DNA of 55,767 bases, from contig NZ_HG424473.1 in assembly GCF_000336385.2 (NCBI RefSeq), positions 1 to 55,767 on the forward strand, read 5' to 3'. Below the pieces are notes generated by a model that saw nothing but the letters and a program-made list of their open reading frames with translations, was not told where the DNA came from and did not search any database. The stretch is from Lysobacter antibioticus HS124. Its GTDB lineage: Bacteria > Pseudomonadota > Gammaproteobacteria > Xanthomonadales > Xanthomonadaceae. Positions within the stretch are counted from its first letter, which is position 1. Each line of letters opens with the position of its first letter. Positions 30,796-40,857 of the stretch are shown here, piece by piece. Position numbers and translations under genes: made by a program.

Positions 30796-31752
30796 GTCGA
30801 CGTACAACGAGCTGACCGACTCGCCGAAGGCGATGCGGCGGATCGTTTCGGCCAGCAGCTCGGCGACGCTGAGCTGGCGGATGCGGCCGGTGGCCCGCGC
30901 CGCGGCGGTCAGCGGGATGGTGTCGGTCACCACCAGCTCGTCCAGCTGCGACTTGGTCACGTTGTCGATGGCCGCGCCCGACAGCACCGGGTGGGTGCAG
31001 TAGGCCACGACCTTCTGCGCGCCCTGCGCCTTGAGCGCCGCCGCGGCGGCGCACAGGGTGCCGGCGGTGTCGACGATGTCGTCGACCAGCACGCAGGTCT
31101 TGCCCGACACGTCACCGATGATGTTCATCACCGTGGCGACGTTGGCGCGCGGACGGCGCTTGTCGATGATCGCCAGGTCCGCGTCGTCCAGGCGCTTGGC
31201 GATCGCTCGCGCGCGCACCACGCCGCCGACGTCCGGGGACACGACGATCAGGTTGTCGGTGCCGTGCGCGCGCCAGATATCGGCGAGCAGCAGCGGCGAG
31301 GCGTAGACGTTGTCGACCGGGATGTCGAAGAAGCCCTGGATCTGATCCGCATGCAGATCGACCGTGAGCACCCGGTCGGCGCCGACCGCGCCGAACATCT
31401 TGGCCGCGACCTTGGCCGTGATCGGCACGCGCGAGGAACGCGGGCGGCGGTCCTGGCGGGCGTAGCCGAAGTACGGCACCACCGCGGTCACGCTGGCCAC
31501 CGAGGCGCGCTTGAGCGCGTCGATCAGGACCAGCAGTTCCATGAAATTCTCGGCCGTCGGCGCGTTCGTCGGCTGAATGACGAACACTTCCTGACGACGC
31601 ACGTTCTCTTCGATCTCGACCTGCACTTCCCCATCGGAGAAGCGGCCCACCAGGGCCTTGCCGAGCCGGATGCCGAGCTCCTTGCACACCGCTTCGGCAA
31701 GCGGACGGTTGGCGTTGCCGCTGAACACCAACAGGTTGCGATCGTTTTGCAC
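30793..31752 (-). CDS. prs: Ribose-phosphate pyrophosphokinase
   Basis: 319 residues. Prs makes PRPP from ribose 5-phosphate and ATP for nucleotide, histidine and tryptophan synthesis. Motifs: [16 protein letters not shown] at the N-terminus, the catalytic flexible-loop [11 protein letters not shown] and the PRPP loop [14 protein letters not shown] start at GTG 31752 ([10 protein letters not shown]), which matches the family N-terminus; upstream frame is intergenic repeat. It sits between tRNA-Gln and rplY. Confidence 0.96.
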   Translation of the reverse strand: MQNDRNLLVFSGNANRPLAEAVCKELGIRLGKALVGRFSDGEVQVEIEENVRRQEVFVIQPTNAPTAENFMELLVLIDALKRASVASVTAVVPYFGYARQDRRPRSSRVPITAKVAAKMFGAVGADRVLTVDLHADQIQGFFDIPVDNVYASPLLLADIWRAHGTDNLIVVSPDVGGVVRARAIAKRLDDADLAIIDKRRPRANVATVMNIIGDVSGKTCVLVDDIVDTAGTLCAAAAALKAQGAQKVVAYCTHPVLSGAAIDNVTKSQLDELVVTDTIPLTAAARATGRIRQLSVAELLAETIRRIAFGESVSSLYVD

Positions 31753-31763
31753 TGTCTTTGACC

Positions 31764-31851
31764 GGGATTCGGGATTTGGGATTCGGGATTCGTAGCGGCG
31801 GCTGCGATGTCGTGCCTTGGTACGAATCCCGAATCCCAAATCTCCAATCCC
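31764..31851. repeat. (GGGATTC)-type inverted repeat upstream of prs
   Basis: Left arm: four GGG tracts each spaced by four bases (31764-31787). Right arm: CGAATCCCGAATCCCAAATC. The element lies between tRNA-Gln and the prs start, where the prs promoter or processing site should be. Confidence 0.8.
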
Positions 31852-31857
31852 ACGAAA

Positions 31858-31934
31858 TGGCAGGGGCGGTAGGATTCGAACCTACGAATGCCGGGATCAA
31901 AACCCGGTGCCTTGGGCCACTTGGCGACGCCCCT
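31858..31934 (-). tRNA. tRNA-Gln (TTG)
   Basis: 77 nt with encoded CCA. Acceptor AGGGGCG / CGCCCCT, anticodon loop TTTTGAT with anticodon TTG, T-loop GTTCGAATC. Located between ispE and prs, so it is likely excised from a shared transcript. Confidence 0.96.
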
Positions 31935-31952
31935 GTGTGTTCACGCGTGTTT

Positions 31953-32840
31953 TCAGCTTCTCGCTTCGAGCGCATCGCGCAGCGGCGAGCGCGCTGCGCC
32001 GCCGGCTGCCCAGGCCCGCAGGCCGGAGGGCAGTTCCGCCAGCGCCGCCTGCGCCGATTCGCGACTCGCGAACTCGACGAAACAGCCGCTGCCGGAGCCG
32101 GTCAGGCGTGGCGAACCGATCCGCGACAGAGCGGCGAAAGCGGCCTCGACGGCGGCCTCGCGCTGACGCAGCACCGGCTCGAACGCATTCCCGAGCGGCG
32201 AACCCGAAACGAAGTCCGATATTGTCGCGGGCGCGGCATCCCGCGTCAATTCAGGGGATTGAAACAGGGCCGCGGTGGGGGCATGGACGCCGGGGTCGGC
32301 GAGCACATACCAGGCCGGCGCCAGCGCGATCGGGCGCAGGTCCTCGCCCACCCCCTCGGCCCAGGCGTTATCGCCGCGCACGAACACCGGCACGTCGGCG
32401 CCCAGGCGCAAGCCCAGCGCGGCCAGGCGCTCGACGCCGAGGTTGGTGCCCCAAAGCGCATCCAGGGCCACCAGCACGGTCGCCGCGTCGGACGAGCCGC
32501 CACCGAAGCCGCCGCCGGCCGGAATACGCTTTTCGACGACGATGTCGACACCTTGACTGCATTTTGACTCCGCTTGCAGCAGGCGAGCGGCGCGCACGGT
32601 GAGGTCGTCGGCCTCGGCCACGCCGGCCACCGAGCCGCCGTGGCGGACCACCCGGCCGTCGCTGCGCAGGCGCAGGCGGATCGTGTCTCCCCAATCCAGG
32701 AGACGGAACACGGTTTGCAACAGGTGATACCCGTCGGCGCGGCGGCCGACGATGCGCAGGAACAGGTTCAGCTTGGCCGGGGCAGGCCAGATCGACCAGC
32801 CAGGCTCGGTGTTGGCGGCGAAGGGAAGCGGATCGGACAT
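31953..32840 (-). CDS. ispE: 4-diphosphocytidyl-2-C-methyl-D-erythritol kinase
   Basis: 295 residues, GHMP kinase family. IspE phosphorylates CDP-ME in the non-mevalonate isoprenoid pathway. Landmarks: [21 protein letters not shown] near the N-terminus, the ATP-binding [14 protein letters not shown] loop near residue 100, and [15 protein letters not shown] near the C-terminus. The ATG at 32840 (MSDPLPF) is the first in-frame ATG; an upstream TTG is less likely. It lies between lolB and tRNA-Gln. Confidence 0.96.
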   Translation of the reverse strand: MSDPLPFAANTEPGWSIWPAPAKLNLFLRIVGRRADGYHLLQTVFRLLDWGDTIRLRLRSDGRVVRHGGSVAGVAEADDLTVRAARLLQAESKCSQGVDIVVEKRIPAGGGFGGGSSDAATVLVALDALWGTNLGVERLAALGLRLGADVPVFVRGDNAWAEGVGEDLRPIALAPAWYVLADPGVHAPTAALFQSPELTRDAAPATISDFVSGSPLGNAFEPVLRQREAAVEAAFAALSRIGSPRLTGSGSGCFVEFASRESAQAALAELPSGLRAWAAGGAARSPLRDALEARS

Positions 32841-32878
32841 GGCGGGGCGCAACGGCGAGTCGGGTGAACCGGCGATCG

Positions 32879-33880
32879 TCAGGGACGGGGCGAGCGGGAC
32901 GGATGCGCGCGCAACCAGTCGCCCAGGGCCCGGTTGTAGGCGGTGGCATAGGCCCGGGCCTGTTCGATCAGGCGTTCATGGCGCTCGCCTTCGACCACAT
33001 CGCCGGTACCGGACAAGATCCGCAGGCCCTGCCGCTGGGGCTGCTCGCCCTGAGGCAGCCCCGGCGCCAGGCAGGCGAAACCGCACACGCCGATCGGGCG
33101 CCGGTCGCCTCGGGCGACGTTGCGGCGCAGGTCGGCGGCCGGATCGTTCAGATCCAGCTGCGACAGCTCGCGCTGCAGTTGCTCGGCCTGGCTCTCGGCA
33201 GCGGGCTCGGGCATGCTGGAATCGGCGTCGGCCAGCCCCTGCCACTGGTCCACGATCAAGCGCACCCGGGCACCGTCGCGGCGCGCGTCCAGCCGCGCCG
33301 GCAAGTCGCCGGTCGCCGGCCATTCGTAGCCGATCCGCCAACCGCCCTGCTCGATCGATTGCGGGCGGCCGTCGGCCTCCGGGGCGATCTGCGCCTGCGC
33401 GCCGCCGCCGGCCGGCAGCGCGCGCAGCCAGTCGGCCAAGGCCGCGACCGGGATCTCCCAGCCGGTGGCTTCGCGCAGCAACGCGGCGGCGTCGCCGCCC
33501 TCGCGCGGACCGCCGTCCAGCCCTTCCAGGCGGGCGCCGTCGGGGCCGCCGCTCAGCCGCCAGCTCTGCCGGGTCACCGGCGCGCTCAGCGCCACGTCGA
33601 AGGCGTCGCCACGTTGGTTCCATTCGATCCGGCCGCTGCCGCCCTTGCCGGCGTTGGACACGGCGATGCGGCCGCTCAACGCCCACGCGTCCTGGCCGCG
33701 CAGGCGGGCGACGCGCGCGGCCTCGCGCGCAGCGGCGTCGGCGGCCGGCACGACCTGCCCTGACGGCGGCGAACGCTTGCCCGGCGCGCTGGCGCAGGCG
33801 CCGAGCAGCAGCGCCAAGGCCGCGACACCGAACAGGCGCGCCGCAGGACGCGGCGCGGACAGAGGGGCTGCGGCGCTCAT
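32879..33880 (-). CDS. lolB: Outer-membrane lipoprotein insertion protein LolB, extended
   Basis: 333 residues against roughly 200-220 for ordinary LolB. LolB receives lipoproteins from LolA and inserts them into the outer membrane. The lipobox LLGAC (Cys29) and the LolB core ([13 protein letters not shown] through [11 protein letters not shown], about residues 60-216) are normal. Residues 219-333 form an extra C-terminal segment with the stretches [14 protein letters not shown] and [12 protein letters not shown], which I do not recognise with certainty. The ATG overlaps the stop of the upstream TPR gene. Identity is supported by synteny (TPR-lolB-ispE-prs). Confidence 0.9.
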   Translation of the reverse strand: MSAAAPLSAPRPAARLFGVAALALLLGACASAPGKRSPPSGQVVPAADAAAREAARVARLRGQDAWALSGRIAVSNAGKGGSGRIEWNQRGDAFDVALSAPVTRQSWRLSGGPDGARLEGLDGGPREGGDAAALLREATGWEIPVAALADWLRALPAGGGAQAQIAPEADGRPQSIEQGGWRIGYEWPATGDLPARLDARRDGARVRLIVDQWQGLADADSSMPEPAAESQAEQLQRELSQLDLNDPAADLRRNVARGDRRPIGVCGFACLAPGLPQGEQPQRQGLRILSGTGDVVEGERHERLIEQARAYATAYNRALGDWLRAHPSRSPRP

Positions 33881-35700
33881 AAACCCAGCTTCTTCAGCGC
33901 GCGCAGCAGCGAGCGGTTGTCGGGATCGATCTGCTTGGCCTGATCGAAATACTTGCGCGCTTCCTCGCGCTTGCCGGTCTGCCACAGCACTTCGCCCAGG
34001 TGGGCGGCGACTTCGGCGTCCTTCTGCAGGGTCAGGGCCCGGCGCAGTTCGGTTTCGGCCTCGGCGACCCGGCCCAGGCGATACAGCACCCAGCCGTAGC
34101 TGTCGATCACCGCGTAGTTGTTCGGCTCGGCGGCACGGGCGCGCTCGATCAGCTCCAGCGCTTCTTGGTAGCGGGTGGTGCGGTCGGCCAGGGTGTAGCC
34201 GAGCGCGTTCAGCGCGGCGCTGTTGTCCGGTTCGGCGACCAGGATCCGGCGCAGATCGGCCTCGGCGCGGGCGATGTCGTCGCGGCGCTCCCAGCTCAGA
34301 GCGCGGGCGTAGAGAATTTCCGGCTCGTCCGGGAACGCCGCCAGGCCGCGGGCGAAGGCATCGCTCTCGCCGGCGTCGTTCTTGTCGTCGGCGCGCAGGT
34401 TGGCTTCCAGCAGATAAGCGTCGCGGCGCGCGTCGTCCTGGATCGCGGCGTCGGCCTGCATCGCGCGCAGGTTGGCATAGGCCTCGTCGGCGCGGTCGAG
34501 CTTGTGCAGCACGTTGCTGCTGCGCAGGCGCGCCAGCGAACGCTGCGAACCGCCCGGCACGCCCTGGTACCAGGTCAGCGCCTCTTCGTTGCGCTCCAGG
34601 AACTCGGCCAACTGCCCCAGCAACAGACGCCGCGCCGGATCGGGCTTGGCCGCGCTGGCGCGCAGCTCGTCATAGAGCCGGGTCAGGGTCGGCTTGTCTT
34701 CGGCGCGGGCCAGATAGGACGCGCGCAACGCGTAGGTCTGCTCGTCCTGCGGGCCGCGCCCGAGCACGGCGGCGACCGCCTGGAAGTCCTTCAGCGCCTC
34801 GTACTGTTCGGCGACCAGCGCGCGCAGGCTGGTGTCGCGGTCGGCCTGCGGCTCCAGGGTCTGCAGCAGCTTGCGCGCTTCGTCGGTCTTGCCGTCTTCG
34901 CGCAACTGGCTGACCCGCAGCAGGGCCACGCGCGGCTCGCCCGGAAAACGCTCGACCACTTCCTCGACGATGCGCTCGGTCAGCTTGGGCCGGTCCAGGC
35001 GCTGCGACAAGCCGCCGAAGGCGACCCAGGCCATCAGATTGCGCGGCGGGATCTTGCCGCCGTCGACGATCTTCTCCAGCACGCGCCCGGCCTGTTCCGG
35101 GTTCTTCGAGCCGGTGGTCAGCACCACCAGCACCTGGCGCCAGCCGGCCTCGGGGTCGGCGGCCATCAATTCGTTGAGCTGGCGCAGGGCCGCGCGATCG
35201 TCGCCGCGGCGCAGCGACAAAGTGGCCTCGGCCGCGGCCACCCCGCCGCCCTGGCCGCCGAGCTTGCGCCACAGCGCCAGGGCCTCGCCGGCGACCTGGT
35301 CCTGTTTGGCCAGCACGGCGATGTTGGTCGCGCGTTCGGCCAGCTCGCGGTCGCCGGCCGCGCGCGCGGCCTTGAGATAGGCCGCGGCGGCATCGTTCAG
35401 CTTGCCGGCCTGAAGGGCGAATTCGCCGCTCATCAGCGCTTCCAGCGAGGCGCCGGTCGGGTCGGCGGCGGCGCGCTCGCGGATGGTGGTCCGGGCGGCG
35501 GCCAGCGCGGCGGCAGACGGCGCCGAGGGCACGGTCGCGGCCAGCGCCGGGGCGGCGAGCAGCAGGCCGACCAGGGCGGCGCCGATGCGCCGGGCCAGCG
35601 CCGTCGCGCGCGGCGCGGGGGCGGCGTTCCTGCCGTCGCCGGCCGCGTCGCAGGCGGCGTCTATGGGACCGATCGGGAAAATCGATGCGTAGAAAACCAC
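33877..35700 (-). CDS. TPR-repeat periplasmic protein (LbcA-like position)
   Basis: 607 residues, mostly tetratricopeptide repeats. A signal sequence is visible ([21 protein letters not shown], in two parts, about residues 34-54) with a signal-peptidase-I-like AxA end and no lipobox cysteine. The last repeats ([46 protein letters not shown]) are well conserved. It is coupled to lolB by an ATGA overlap. The syntenic Pseudomonas gene encodes LbcA, the partner of protease CtpA; equivalence is inferred from position and repeat content. The start (GTG at 35700) is uncertain; no ATG lies nearby. Confidence 0.8.
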   Translation of the reverse strand: MVFYASIFPIGPIDAACDAAGDGRNAAPAPRATALARRIGAALVGLLLAAPALAATVPSAPSAAALAAARTTIRERAAADPTGASLEALMSGEFALQAGKLNDAAAAYLKAARAAGDRELAERATNIAVLAKQDQVAGEALALWRKLGGQGGGVAAAEATLSLRRGDDRAALRQLNELMAADPEAGWRQVLVVLTTGSKNPEQAGRVLEKIVDGGKIPPRNLMAWVAFGGLSQRLDRPKLTERIVEEVVERFPGEPRVALLRVSQLREDGKTDEARKLLQTLEPQADRDTSLRALVAEQYEALKDFQAVAAVLGRGPQDEQTYALRASYLARAEDKPTLTRLYDELRASAAKPDPARRLLLGQLAEFLERNEEALTWYQGVPGGSQRSLARLRSSNVLHKLDRADEAYANLRAMQADAAIQDDARRDAYLLEANLRADDKNDAGESDAFARGLAAFPDEPEILYARALSWERRDDIARAEADLRRILVAEPDNSAALNALGYTLADRTTRYQEALELIERARAAEPNNYAVIDSYGWVLYRLGRVAEAETELRRALTLQKDAEVAAHLGEVLWQTGKREEARKYFDQAKQIDPDNRSLLRALKKLGL

Positions 35701-35719
35701 GTCGGGACCAGTGGGCCGG

Positions 35720-35725
35720 TAGAAT
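35720..35725 (+). promoter_or_regulatory. Candidate -10 box for hemA
   Basis: TAGAAT in the 164-bp divergent gap between the TPR gene and hemA, 140 nt before the hemA ATG. No convincing -35 is found at 17 bp, so the call is tentative. Confidence 0.35.
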
Positions 35726-35864
35726 GGCGGCCTTCAGCAGCCCGCAGCTTATCGCAAGCACCTGAACCGATGTCCCGCCGCCCTCGCCGAACGATGAAAC
35801 TTTTTCGCCGCGTTGCGACGGCGATGCGCCCGGCCGGCGCGACGATGGGAAACCGCTCGCACCG

Positions 35865-37175
35865 ATGAGCCTGTTCGTGCTCGGGATCAACCACCAGACC
35901 GCGCCGGTCAGCCTGCGCGAACGGGTGGCGTTCTCCGGCGACGCGGTGTCGGCGGCGCTGGCCGCGCTGCGCGCTCTGGCGCCGGTGCGCGAAGTCGCGC
36001 TGCTGTCGACCTGCAACCGCACCGAGGTCTATGCGGTCGCCGACGACGACGGCGGCGCCCTGGCCGAGTGGCTGGCTACGCATCCCGACGATGCCGGCGA
36101 TCTGCACGCTTATTTGTACCGTCACCGCGACGCCGATGCGGTGCGCCACCTGTTCCGGGTCGCCACCGGGCTGGACTCGCTGGTGCTCGGCGAGCCGCAG
36201 ATCCTCGGCCAGGTCAAGGACGCCTGGGCGGTGGCGCGCGCCGCCGGCAGCCTCGGCAGCCAGCTCGACCGACTGTTCCAGCAAGCCTTTTCGACCGCCA
36301 AGCGCGCCCGCACCGACACCCGCATCGGCGCCAATCCCGTCTCGGTGGCTTCGGCCGCGGTACGGCTGGCGCAGGAATCCTTCGCCCGGCTGGAAGACTC
36401 GACCGTGCTGCTGATCGGCGCCGGCGAGACCATCGAGCTGGCCGCGCGCCACCTGGTCCAGGCCAAGGCCAAGCGCCTGCTGATCGCCAACCGCACCCTC
36501 GCCCACGCCCAGGACCTGGCCAGCCGCCACGGCGGCTTCGCCCTGCCGCTGAGCGAACTCGACCGCCACCTGGGGGAAGCCGACATCGTCCTGTCGGCGA
36601 CCGCCAGCCGCGAACCGATCCTGCGCCGCGCCGACGTCGCCGCCGCGCGCGCGCAACGCAAGCATCGGCCGATGCTGCTGCTCGACCTGGCCGTGCCGCG
36701 CGACATCGCCGCCGACGTCGCCGACCTGGAAGACGTGTTCCTGTACACCGTCGACGATCTGGAGCGGGCGATCGAAGACAACCGCCGCAGCCGCCGCGAG
36801 GCCGCCACCGAAGCCGAGGCCATCGTCGAGCTGCAGGTCGCGCGTTTCGTCGAAACCCTCGCCGCCAGCACCCGCACCGCGCCGATCAAGCGCCTGCGCG
36901 AGCACGGCGAAGTCGCGCGCGCCGAAGTCCTGGCCAAGGCCCAGGCCCAGCTCGCCGCCGGGCAGGACCCGGCCCAGGTGCTGAACTTCCTCGCCAACAC
37001 CCTGACCAACCGCCTCCTGCACGCCCCGACCGTGGCCCTGCGCGAGGCGGCACTGACCGGCAATCCGGAGCTGGCGCGGGCGGCGGACAAGATGTTTCCG
37101 GCGGTGAAGCCGGGAATGGGGAATGGGGAATGGGGAATGGATACGGCGGATTCGCCGGACGCCGACGAGCGTTAG
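35865..37175 (+). CDS. hemA: Glutamyl-tRNA reductase
   Basis: 436 residues. HemA reduces glutamyl-tRNA to glutamate 1-semialdehyde, the committed step of C5 tetrapyrrole synthesis. The N-terminal [18 protein letters not shown] block, catalytic Cys in [12 protein letters not shown] (about residue 50), [14 protein letters not shown] and the nucleotide-binding VLLIGAGET are intact. The C-terminal dimerisation helices end near residue 415. The last 20 codons ([20 protein letters not shown]) are encoded by an intergenic-type repeat that has extended the frame. prfA follows after 60 bp. Confidence 0.95.
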   Translation: MSLFVLGINHQTAPVSLRERVAFSGDAVSAALAALRALAPVREVALLSTCNRTEVYAVADDDGGALAEWLATHPDDAGDLHAYLYRHRDADAVRHLFRVATGLDSLVLGEPQILGQVKDAWAVARAAGSLGSQLDRLFQQAFSTAKRARTDTRIGANPVSVASAAVRLAQESFARLEDSTVLLIGAGETIELAARHLVQAKAKRLLIANRTLAHAQDLASRHGGFALPLSELDRHLGEADIVLSATASREPILRRADVAAARAQRKHRPMLLLDLAVPRDIAADVADLEDVFLYTVDDLERAIEDNRRSRREAATEAEAIVELQVARFVETLAASTRTAPIKRLREHGEVARAEVLAKAQAQLAAGQDPAQVLNFLANTLTNRLLHAPTVALREAALTGNPELARAADKMFPAVKPGMGNGEWGMDTADSPDADER

Positions 37176-37227
37176 CGTCGTTGCGCTGCTGCCGTTTCGA
37201 TTCCCTATTCCCTGTTCCCCATTCCCG
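37112..37227. repeat. GGGAAT-type inverted repeat at the hemA 3' end
   Basis: Left arm: four G-tracts separated by AAT (37112-37135); right arm: ATTCCCTATTCCCTGTTCCC and CATTCCC. It is a variant of the (GGGATTC) family with GGGAATG units. The left arm and loop lie in the hemA reading frame; the right arm lies just before the prfA start, and no clear Shine-Dalgarno sequence remains between. Confidence 0.8.
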
Positions 37228-37235
37228 GCCCGCCA

Positions 37236-38318
37236 ATGACCCCCACCCTGCGCCGCAAACTCGAAGCGCTCGTCGAACGCCGCGAAGAACTCGAGCGCCT
37301 GCTCGCCGACCCGGGCGTGATCGGCGATAGCGAGCGTTTCCGCAAGTTCTCGCGCGAGTTCGCCCAGCTCGAACCGGTGGCGCTGGCGTTGGCCGAGGAG
37401 ACCCGCGCCAAGGCCGACCTGGCCGCGGCCGAGGCGATGCGTTCGGACCCGGAGCTGCGGGAGCTGGCGGAGGAGGAGATCGCCGCGGCGCAGGAGCGAT
37501 TGCAGCGCCTGGACGTGGAACTGCTCGCCCACCTGATCCCCAAGGATCCGCGCGACGAAGGCGATTTGTACCTGGAGGTGCGCGCCGGCACCGGCGGCGA
37601 CGAGGCGGCGATCTTCGCCGGCGATCTGTTCCGCATGTATGCGCGCTACGCCGAGCGCCAGGGCTGGAAGGTCGAGATCGAATCGACCAACCCCGGCGAG
37701 CACGGCGGCTACAAGGAAATCATCGCCCGGGTCGAAGGCCGCGGCGCCTATTCCAGGCTCAAGTTCGAGTCCGGCACCCACCGCGTGCAGCGGGTGCCGG
37801 AAACCGAGTCGCAAGGCCGCATCCACACCTCGGCGGCGACGGTGGCGATCATCGCGGTCGAGCCGGAAGGCGAGCCGATCGAGATCAACCCGGCCGACCT
37901 GAAGATCGACACCTTCCGCTCCTCCGGCGCCGGCGGCCAGCACGTCAACAAGACCGAATCGGCGATCCGCATCACCCACGTCCCGACCGGCACGGTGGTG
38001 GAGAACCAGACCGAGCGCAGCCAGCACGCCAACCGCGACAAGGCGCTCAAGCGCCTGCAGGCGATGCTCGCCGATGCCGCGGCGGCCAAGGCCGCGGCGG
38101 CGCAGGCCCAGGACCGGCGCTTGCAGGTCGGCAGCGGCGACCGCAGCCAGCGCATCCGCACCTACAACTTCCCGCAAGGCCGGATCACCGATCACCGTGT
38201 CGAAGGCCTGACCCTGTACGACCTGCCCAACATCGTCGCCGGCGATCTCGACGCGCTGATCGGCCGCCTGATCCACGAGCACCAGGCCGACGAGCTGGCG
38301 CGGCTGTCGGCCGATTGA
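37236..38318 (+). CDS. prfA: Peptide chain release factor 1
   Basis: 360 residues. RF1 reads UAA and UAG. The stop-codon-recognition tripeptide region reads RVPETESQG (PET variant, common in bacteria) and the catalytic GGQ is in [16 protein letters not shown], the site of methylation by PrmC. N- and C-terminal domains are full length. prmC, which often follows prfA, is not next here. The ribosome-binding site is weak because the upstream sequence is a repeat arm. Confidence 0.97.
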   Translation: MTPTLRRKLEALVERREELERLLADPGVIGDSERFRKFSREFAQLEPVALALAEETRAKADLAAAEAMRSDPELRELAEEEIAAAQERLQRLDVELLAHLIPKDPRDEGDLYLEVRAGTGGDEAAIFAGDLFRMYARYAERQGWKVEIESTNPGEHGGYKEIIARVEGRGAYSRLKFESGTHRVQRVPETESQGRIHTSAATVAIIAVEPEGEPIEINPADLKIDTFRSSGAGGQHVNKTESAIRITHVPTGTVVENQTERSQHANRDKALKRLQAMLADAAAAKAAAAQAQDRRLQVGSGDRSQRIRTYNFPQGRITDHRVEGLTLYDLPNIVAGDLDALIGRLIHEHQADELARLSAD

Positions 38319-38330
38319 ATCCGCTCCCGC

Positions 38331-38516
38331 TGTAGGAGCGGCGTCCCTCCAGGGATTTCTTCCGGCCATAAGCCGCGACAACCGCAGCGACGAACGGAAG
38401 CGAACGATCCACCGCCCGGAAGATCGGTGGGTTTTCCGGCCACGCTCGCCCCCGGTCTTCTACCGCATCACTTGCGCACACCGCTGCGGTGGGTCGCGGC
38501 CAACGCCCGTGCTACA
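38331..38516. repeat. Degenerate TGTAGGAGCGGCGT-type inverted-repeat element
   Basis: Begins TGTAGGAGCGGCGT and ends with the degenerate reverse complement (GGGTCGCGGCCAACGCC...TACA). The same terminal sequence bounds a better-preserved copy at 42565. The internal part (about 150 bp) has no gene. It occupies most of the 286-bp gap between prfA and the GNAT gene. Confidence 0.7.
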
Positions 38517-38604
38517 ACGTCGCTGCGGATTCGCAGCCGGCGGTCATGACGCCGCACGACGGCTGCGGCCATAATCGGGCCTCCCCGATCGGACCGCCTC
38601 CCGC

Positions 38605-39063
38605 ATGAGCCTTTCCGTCCGCCGCGCCGGCCCCGGCGACCTCGATCTGCTCGCGCCGCTGTTCGAGCGCTACCGCTGTTTCTACACCCGCCGCGAAGAC
38701 GCCGGCCGCTCGCGCGACTTCATCGCCCAACGCCTGCAACGCGGCGATTCGGCGCTGTGGCTGGCGAACCTGGACGGCCGCGACGGTGCCGGCTTCGTGC
38801 AGTTGTATCCGACGTTCTCCTCGGTGCGCGCGGCGCGGGTGTGGGTGCTCAACGATCTTTACGTCGACGCCGACGCGCGCCGCCGCGGCGTCGCCCGCGC
38901 CTTGCTCGACGCGGCGGTCGAGTTCGCCCGCGCCGACGGCGCGGTACGGCTGGAACTGGAAACCGACCACGATAATCGCCAGGCCCAGGCGCTGTACGAT
39001 GCCGCCGGCTGGCAACGTTACGACGGCACCCAGCGCTATCACCTGCCGCTGGCCGCGGCGTGA
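38605..39063 (+). CDS. GNAT family N-acetyltransferase
   Basis: 152 residues with the GNAT fold. The acetyl-CoA-binding motif A is visible as LYVDADARRRGVARALLDAA (residues about 90-109, R-R-x-G-V/A), and motif B near LETDHDNRQAQALYDAAGW. Substrate is unknown; the family includes small-molecule and protein acetyltransferases. It lies 22 nt before the O-GlcNAc transferase gene on the same strand and may be co-transcribed with it. Confidence 0.88.
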   Translation: MSLSVRRAGPGDLDLLAPLFERYRCFYTRREDAGRSRDFIAQRLQRGDSALWLANLDGRDGAGFVQLYPTFSSVRAARVWVLNDLYVDADARRRGVARALLDAAVEFARADGAVRLELETDHDNRQAQALYDAAGWQRYDGTQRYHLPLAAA

Positions 39064-39085
39064 GCGCCGCACGGAACTCGACGCG

Positions 39086-40810
39086 ATGAACGATCCGCGC
39101 CTGCCGCTGCGCCAGGCCTTGCAGCGAAATCCCGGCGATGCGATGGCCTGGATAGTTCTGGCCGAGCACGAACTCGACGCCGGCGACGCGCGCAGCGGCG
39201 AGACCGCCGCGCGGCGCGCGCTGGCGCTGCGGCCCGGGCATCCGGAGGCGCTGGCGCGGCTGGGCCGCGCGCAATGGATGCAGGGGCGGCGCGAGGACGC
39301 GGTCGCCAGCCTGCGCGAGGCCGCACGCGCGGCGCCGCAACATCCGGGCATCGCGGTCTGGCTGGCGCATGCGCTGGAAGACGTAGGCGACGCCGAGGGC
39401 GCGCTCGACGCCTACGGCCGCGCCTATGCGCTGGCGCCGCGCGAGCCGCAGCTGGCCGCCTATCTGCTGGCCTGGCGGCGCAAACTATGCGATTGGCGCG
39501 AGCTGCCGGCGCTGTCGCGGCTGGTTCGCGGAGCGGTGGCGCAAGGCCGCGCCTCGGTCGAACCCTTCGCCTTTCTCAGCGAAGACGCCAGCGCCGCCGA
39601 ACAACGCCGCTGCGCCAGCCTGCGCGCGCAGTTGGTCGCGCAATCGGTGCGACCGCTGCCGCCGGCGCCTGCGCGCGAGGCCGCGGCGCCGGTACGCGCC
39701 GGCTTTTTGTCCAACGGTTTCGGCGCCCATCCCACCGGCCTGCTGACGGTGGCCCTGTTCGAGGCCCTGCACCGCCGCGGCGGCCTGTCCGTGCATCTGT
39801 TCGCGCTCAACCGCGACGACGGCAGCGCGATCCGCAAGCGCCTGCACGCCGCCTCCGACGCATTGCACGACGTGTCCCAGCAGCCGCATGCGCAAATCGC
39901 CGCGACCGTCCGCCGTGCCGGCATCGACGTGCTGTACGACCTGCGCGGCTGGGGCGGCGGCGGCACGCCGGAAGTGCTGGCGATGCGGCCGGCGCCGGTG
40001 CAGGTCAACTGGCTGGCCTATCCGGGCACTTCGGGCGCGCCGTGGATCGACTATGTGCTCGCCGATCGCTACGTGCTGCCCGAATCCCTGGCCGCCGACT
40101 TCAGCGAAACCCCGGCCTGGCTGCCGCGTTGCTTCCAGCCCTCCGACACCCGCCGCGTGCCGGCCCCGGCGCCGACGCGCGCCGAGTGCGGCCTGCCGGA
40201 CACGGGCGTGGTGTTCTGCTGTTTCAACAACAGCTACAAGTTGAACCCGCGCAGCGTCGCGCGCCTGTTGGCGGTGCTGCGCGCCGTGCCCGGCAGCCTG
40301 CTGTGGCTGCTGTCGGGCCCAGGCCGCGCCGACCAGCGCCTGCGCGAATTCGCCGCGGCCGAAGGCGTGGCCGCGGAGCGGTTGGTGTTCATGCCCAAGC
40401 AACCGCAGGCCGAGTACCTGGCCCGGCTCGGCCACGCCGACCTGTTCCTCGACACCGGTCCCTACAACGCCCACACCACCGCCTCCGATGCGATCTGGGC
40501 CGGCTGCCCGGTGCTGACCGCGCCCGGCGCGACCTTCGCCGCGCGCGTCGCCGGCAGCCTCAACCACCACCTCGGCCTGGACTCGCTCAACGTCGCCGAC
40601 GATGCCGCCTTCGTCGAACGCGCCGCCGCGCTGGGCAACGACCCCGCCGCACTGGCCGCATTGCGCGCCGAGCTGGCCGCGCGCCGCGCCGACAGCGGCC
40701 TGTTCGACATGGACGGCTTCGCGGTCGACTTCGCCGCGATGACCCTTGCGCTGGCGCGGCGCCAGCGCAAGGGCCTGGCGCCGGCGCCGCTGCAGGGGCC
40801 GGAGCGCTGA
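39086..40810 (+). CDS. O-linked N-acetylglucosamine transferase, SPINDLY/OGT family
   Basis: 574 residues. N-terminal TPRs (about 1-135) are followed by a two-lobed GT41 glycosyltransferase. Landmarks: GFGAHPTG with His215, YPGTSGAPWIDYVLAD, NNSYKLNP with Lys385, and the UDP-sugar site DTGPYNAHTT. From memory, His215 and Lys385 correspond to His218 and Lys388 of the structurally characterised X. campestris OGT, which also lies near hemA-prfA. Acceptor substrates in bacteria are mostly unknown. Start ATG at 39086 was chosen because it begins the first repeat; no signal peptide, so cytoplasmic. Confidence 0.92.
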   Translation: MNDPRLPLRQALQRNPGDAMAWIVLAEHELDAGDARSGETAARRALALRPGHPEALARLGRAQWMQGRREDAVASLREAARAAPQHPGIAVWLAHALEDVGDAEGALDAYGRAYALAPREPQLAAYLLAWRRKLCDWRELPALSRLVRGAVAQGRASVEPFAFLSEDASAAEQRRCASLRAQLVAQSVRPLPPAPAREAAAPVRAGFLSNGFGAHPTGLLTVALFEALHRRGGLSVHLFALNRDDGSAIRKRLHAASDALHDVSQQPHAQIAATVRRAGIDVLYDLRGWGGGGTPEVLAMRPAPVQVNWLAYPGTSGAPWIDYVLADRYVLPESLAADFSETPAWLPRCFQPSDTRRVPAPAPTRAECGLPDTGVVFCCFNNSYKLNPRSVARLLAVLRAVPGSLLWLLSGPGRADQRLREFAAAEGVAAERLVFMPKQPQAEYLARLGHADLFLDTGPYNAHTTASDAIWAGCPVLTAPGATFAARVAGSLNHHLGLDSLNVADDAAFVERAAALGNDPAALAALRAELAARRADSGLFDMDGFAVDFAAMTLALARRQRKGLAPAPLQGPER

Positions 40811-40857
40811 CCCGCGCGGCCCACTTCGCCGCCTGCGTTTTGCGCTAGGCTGCGCGC

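Noticed and set aside
29248-37227. (GGGATTC)n elements as transposon ends or a CRISPR array
   Set aside because: No transposase, no target-site duplications seen, and elements are kilobases apart with unequal loops; treated as dispersed repeats.
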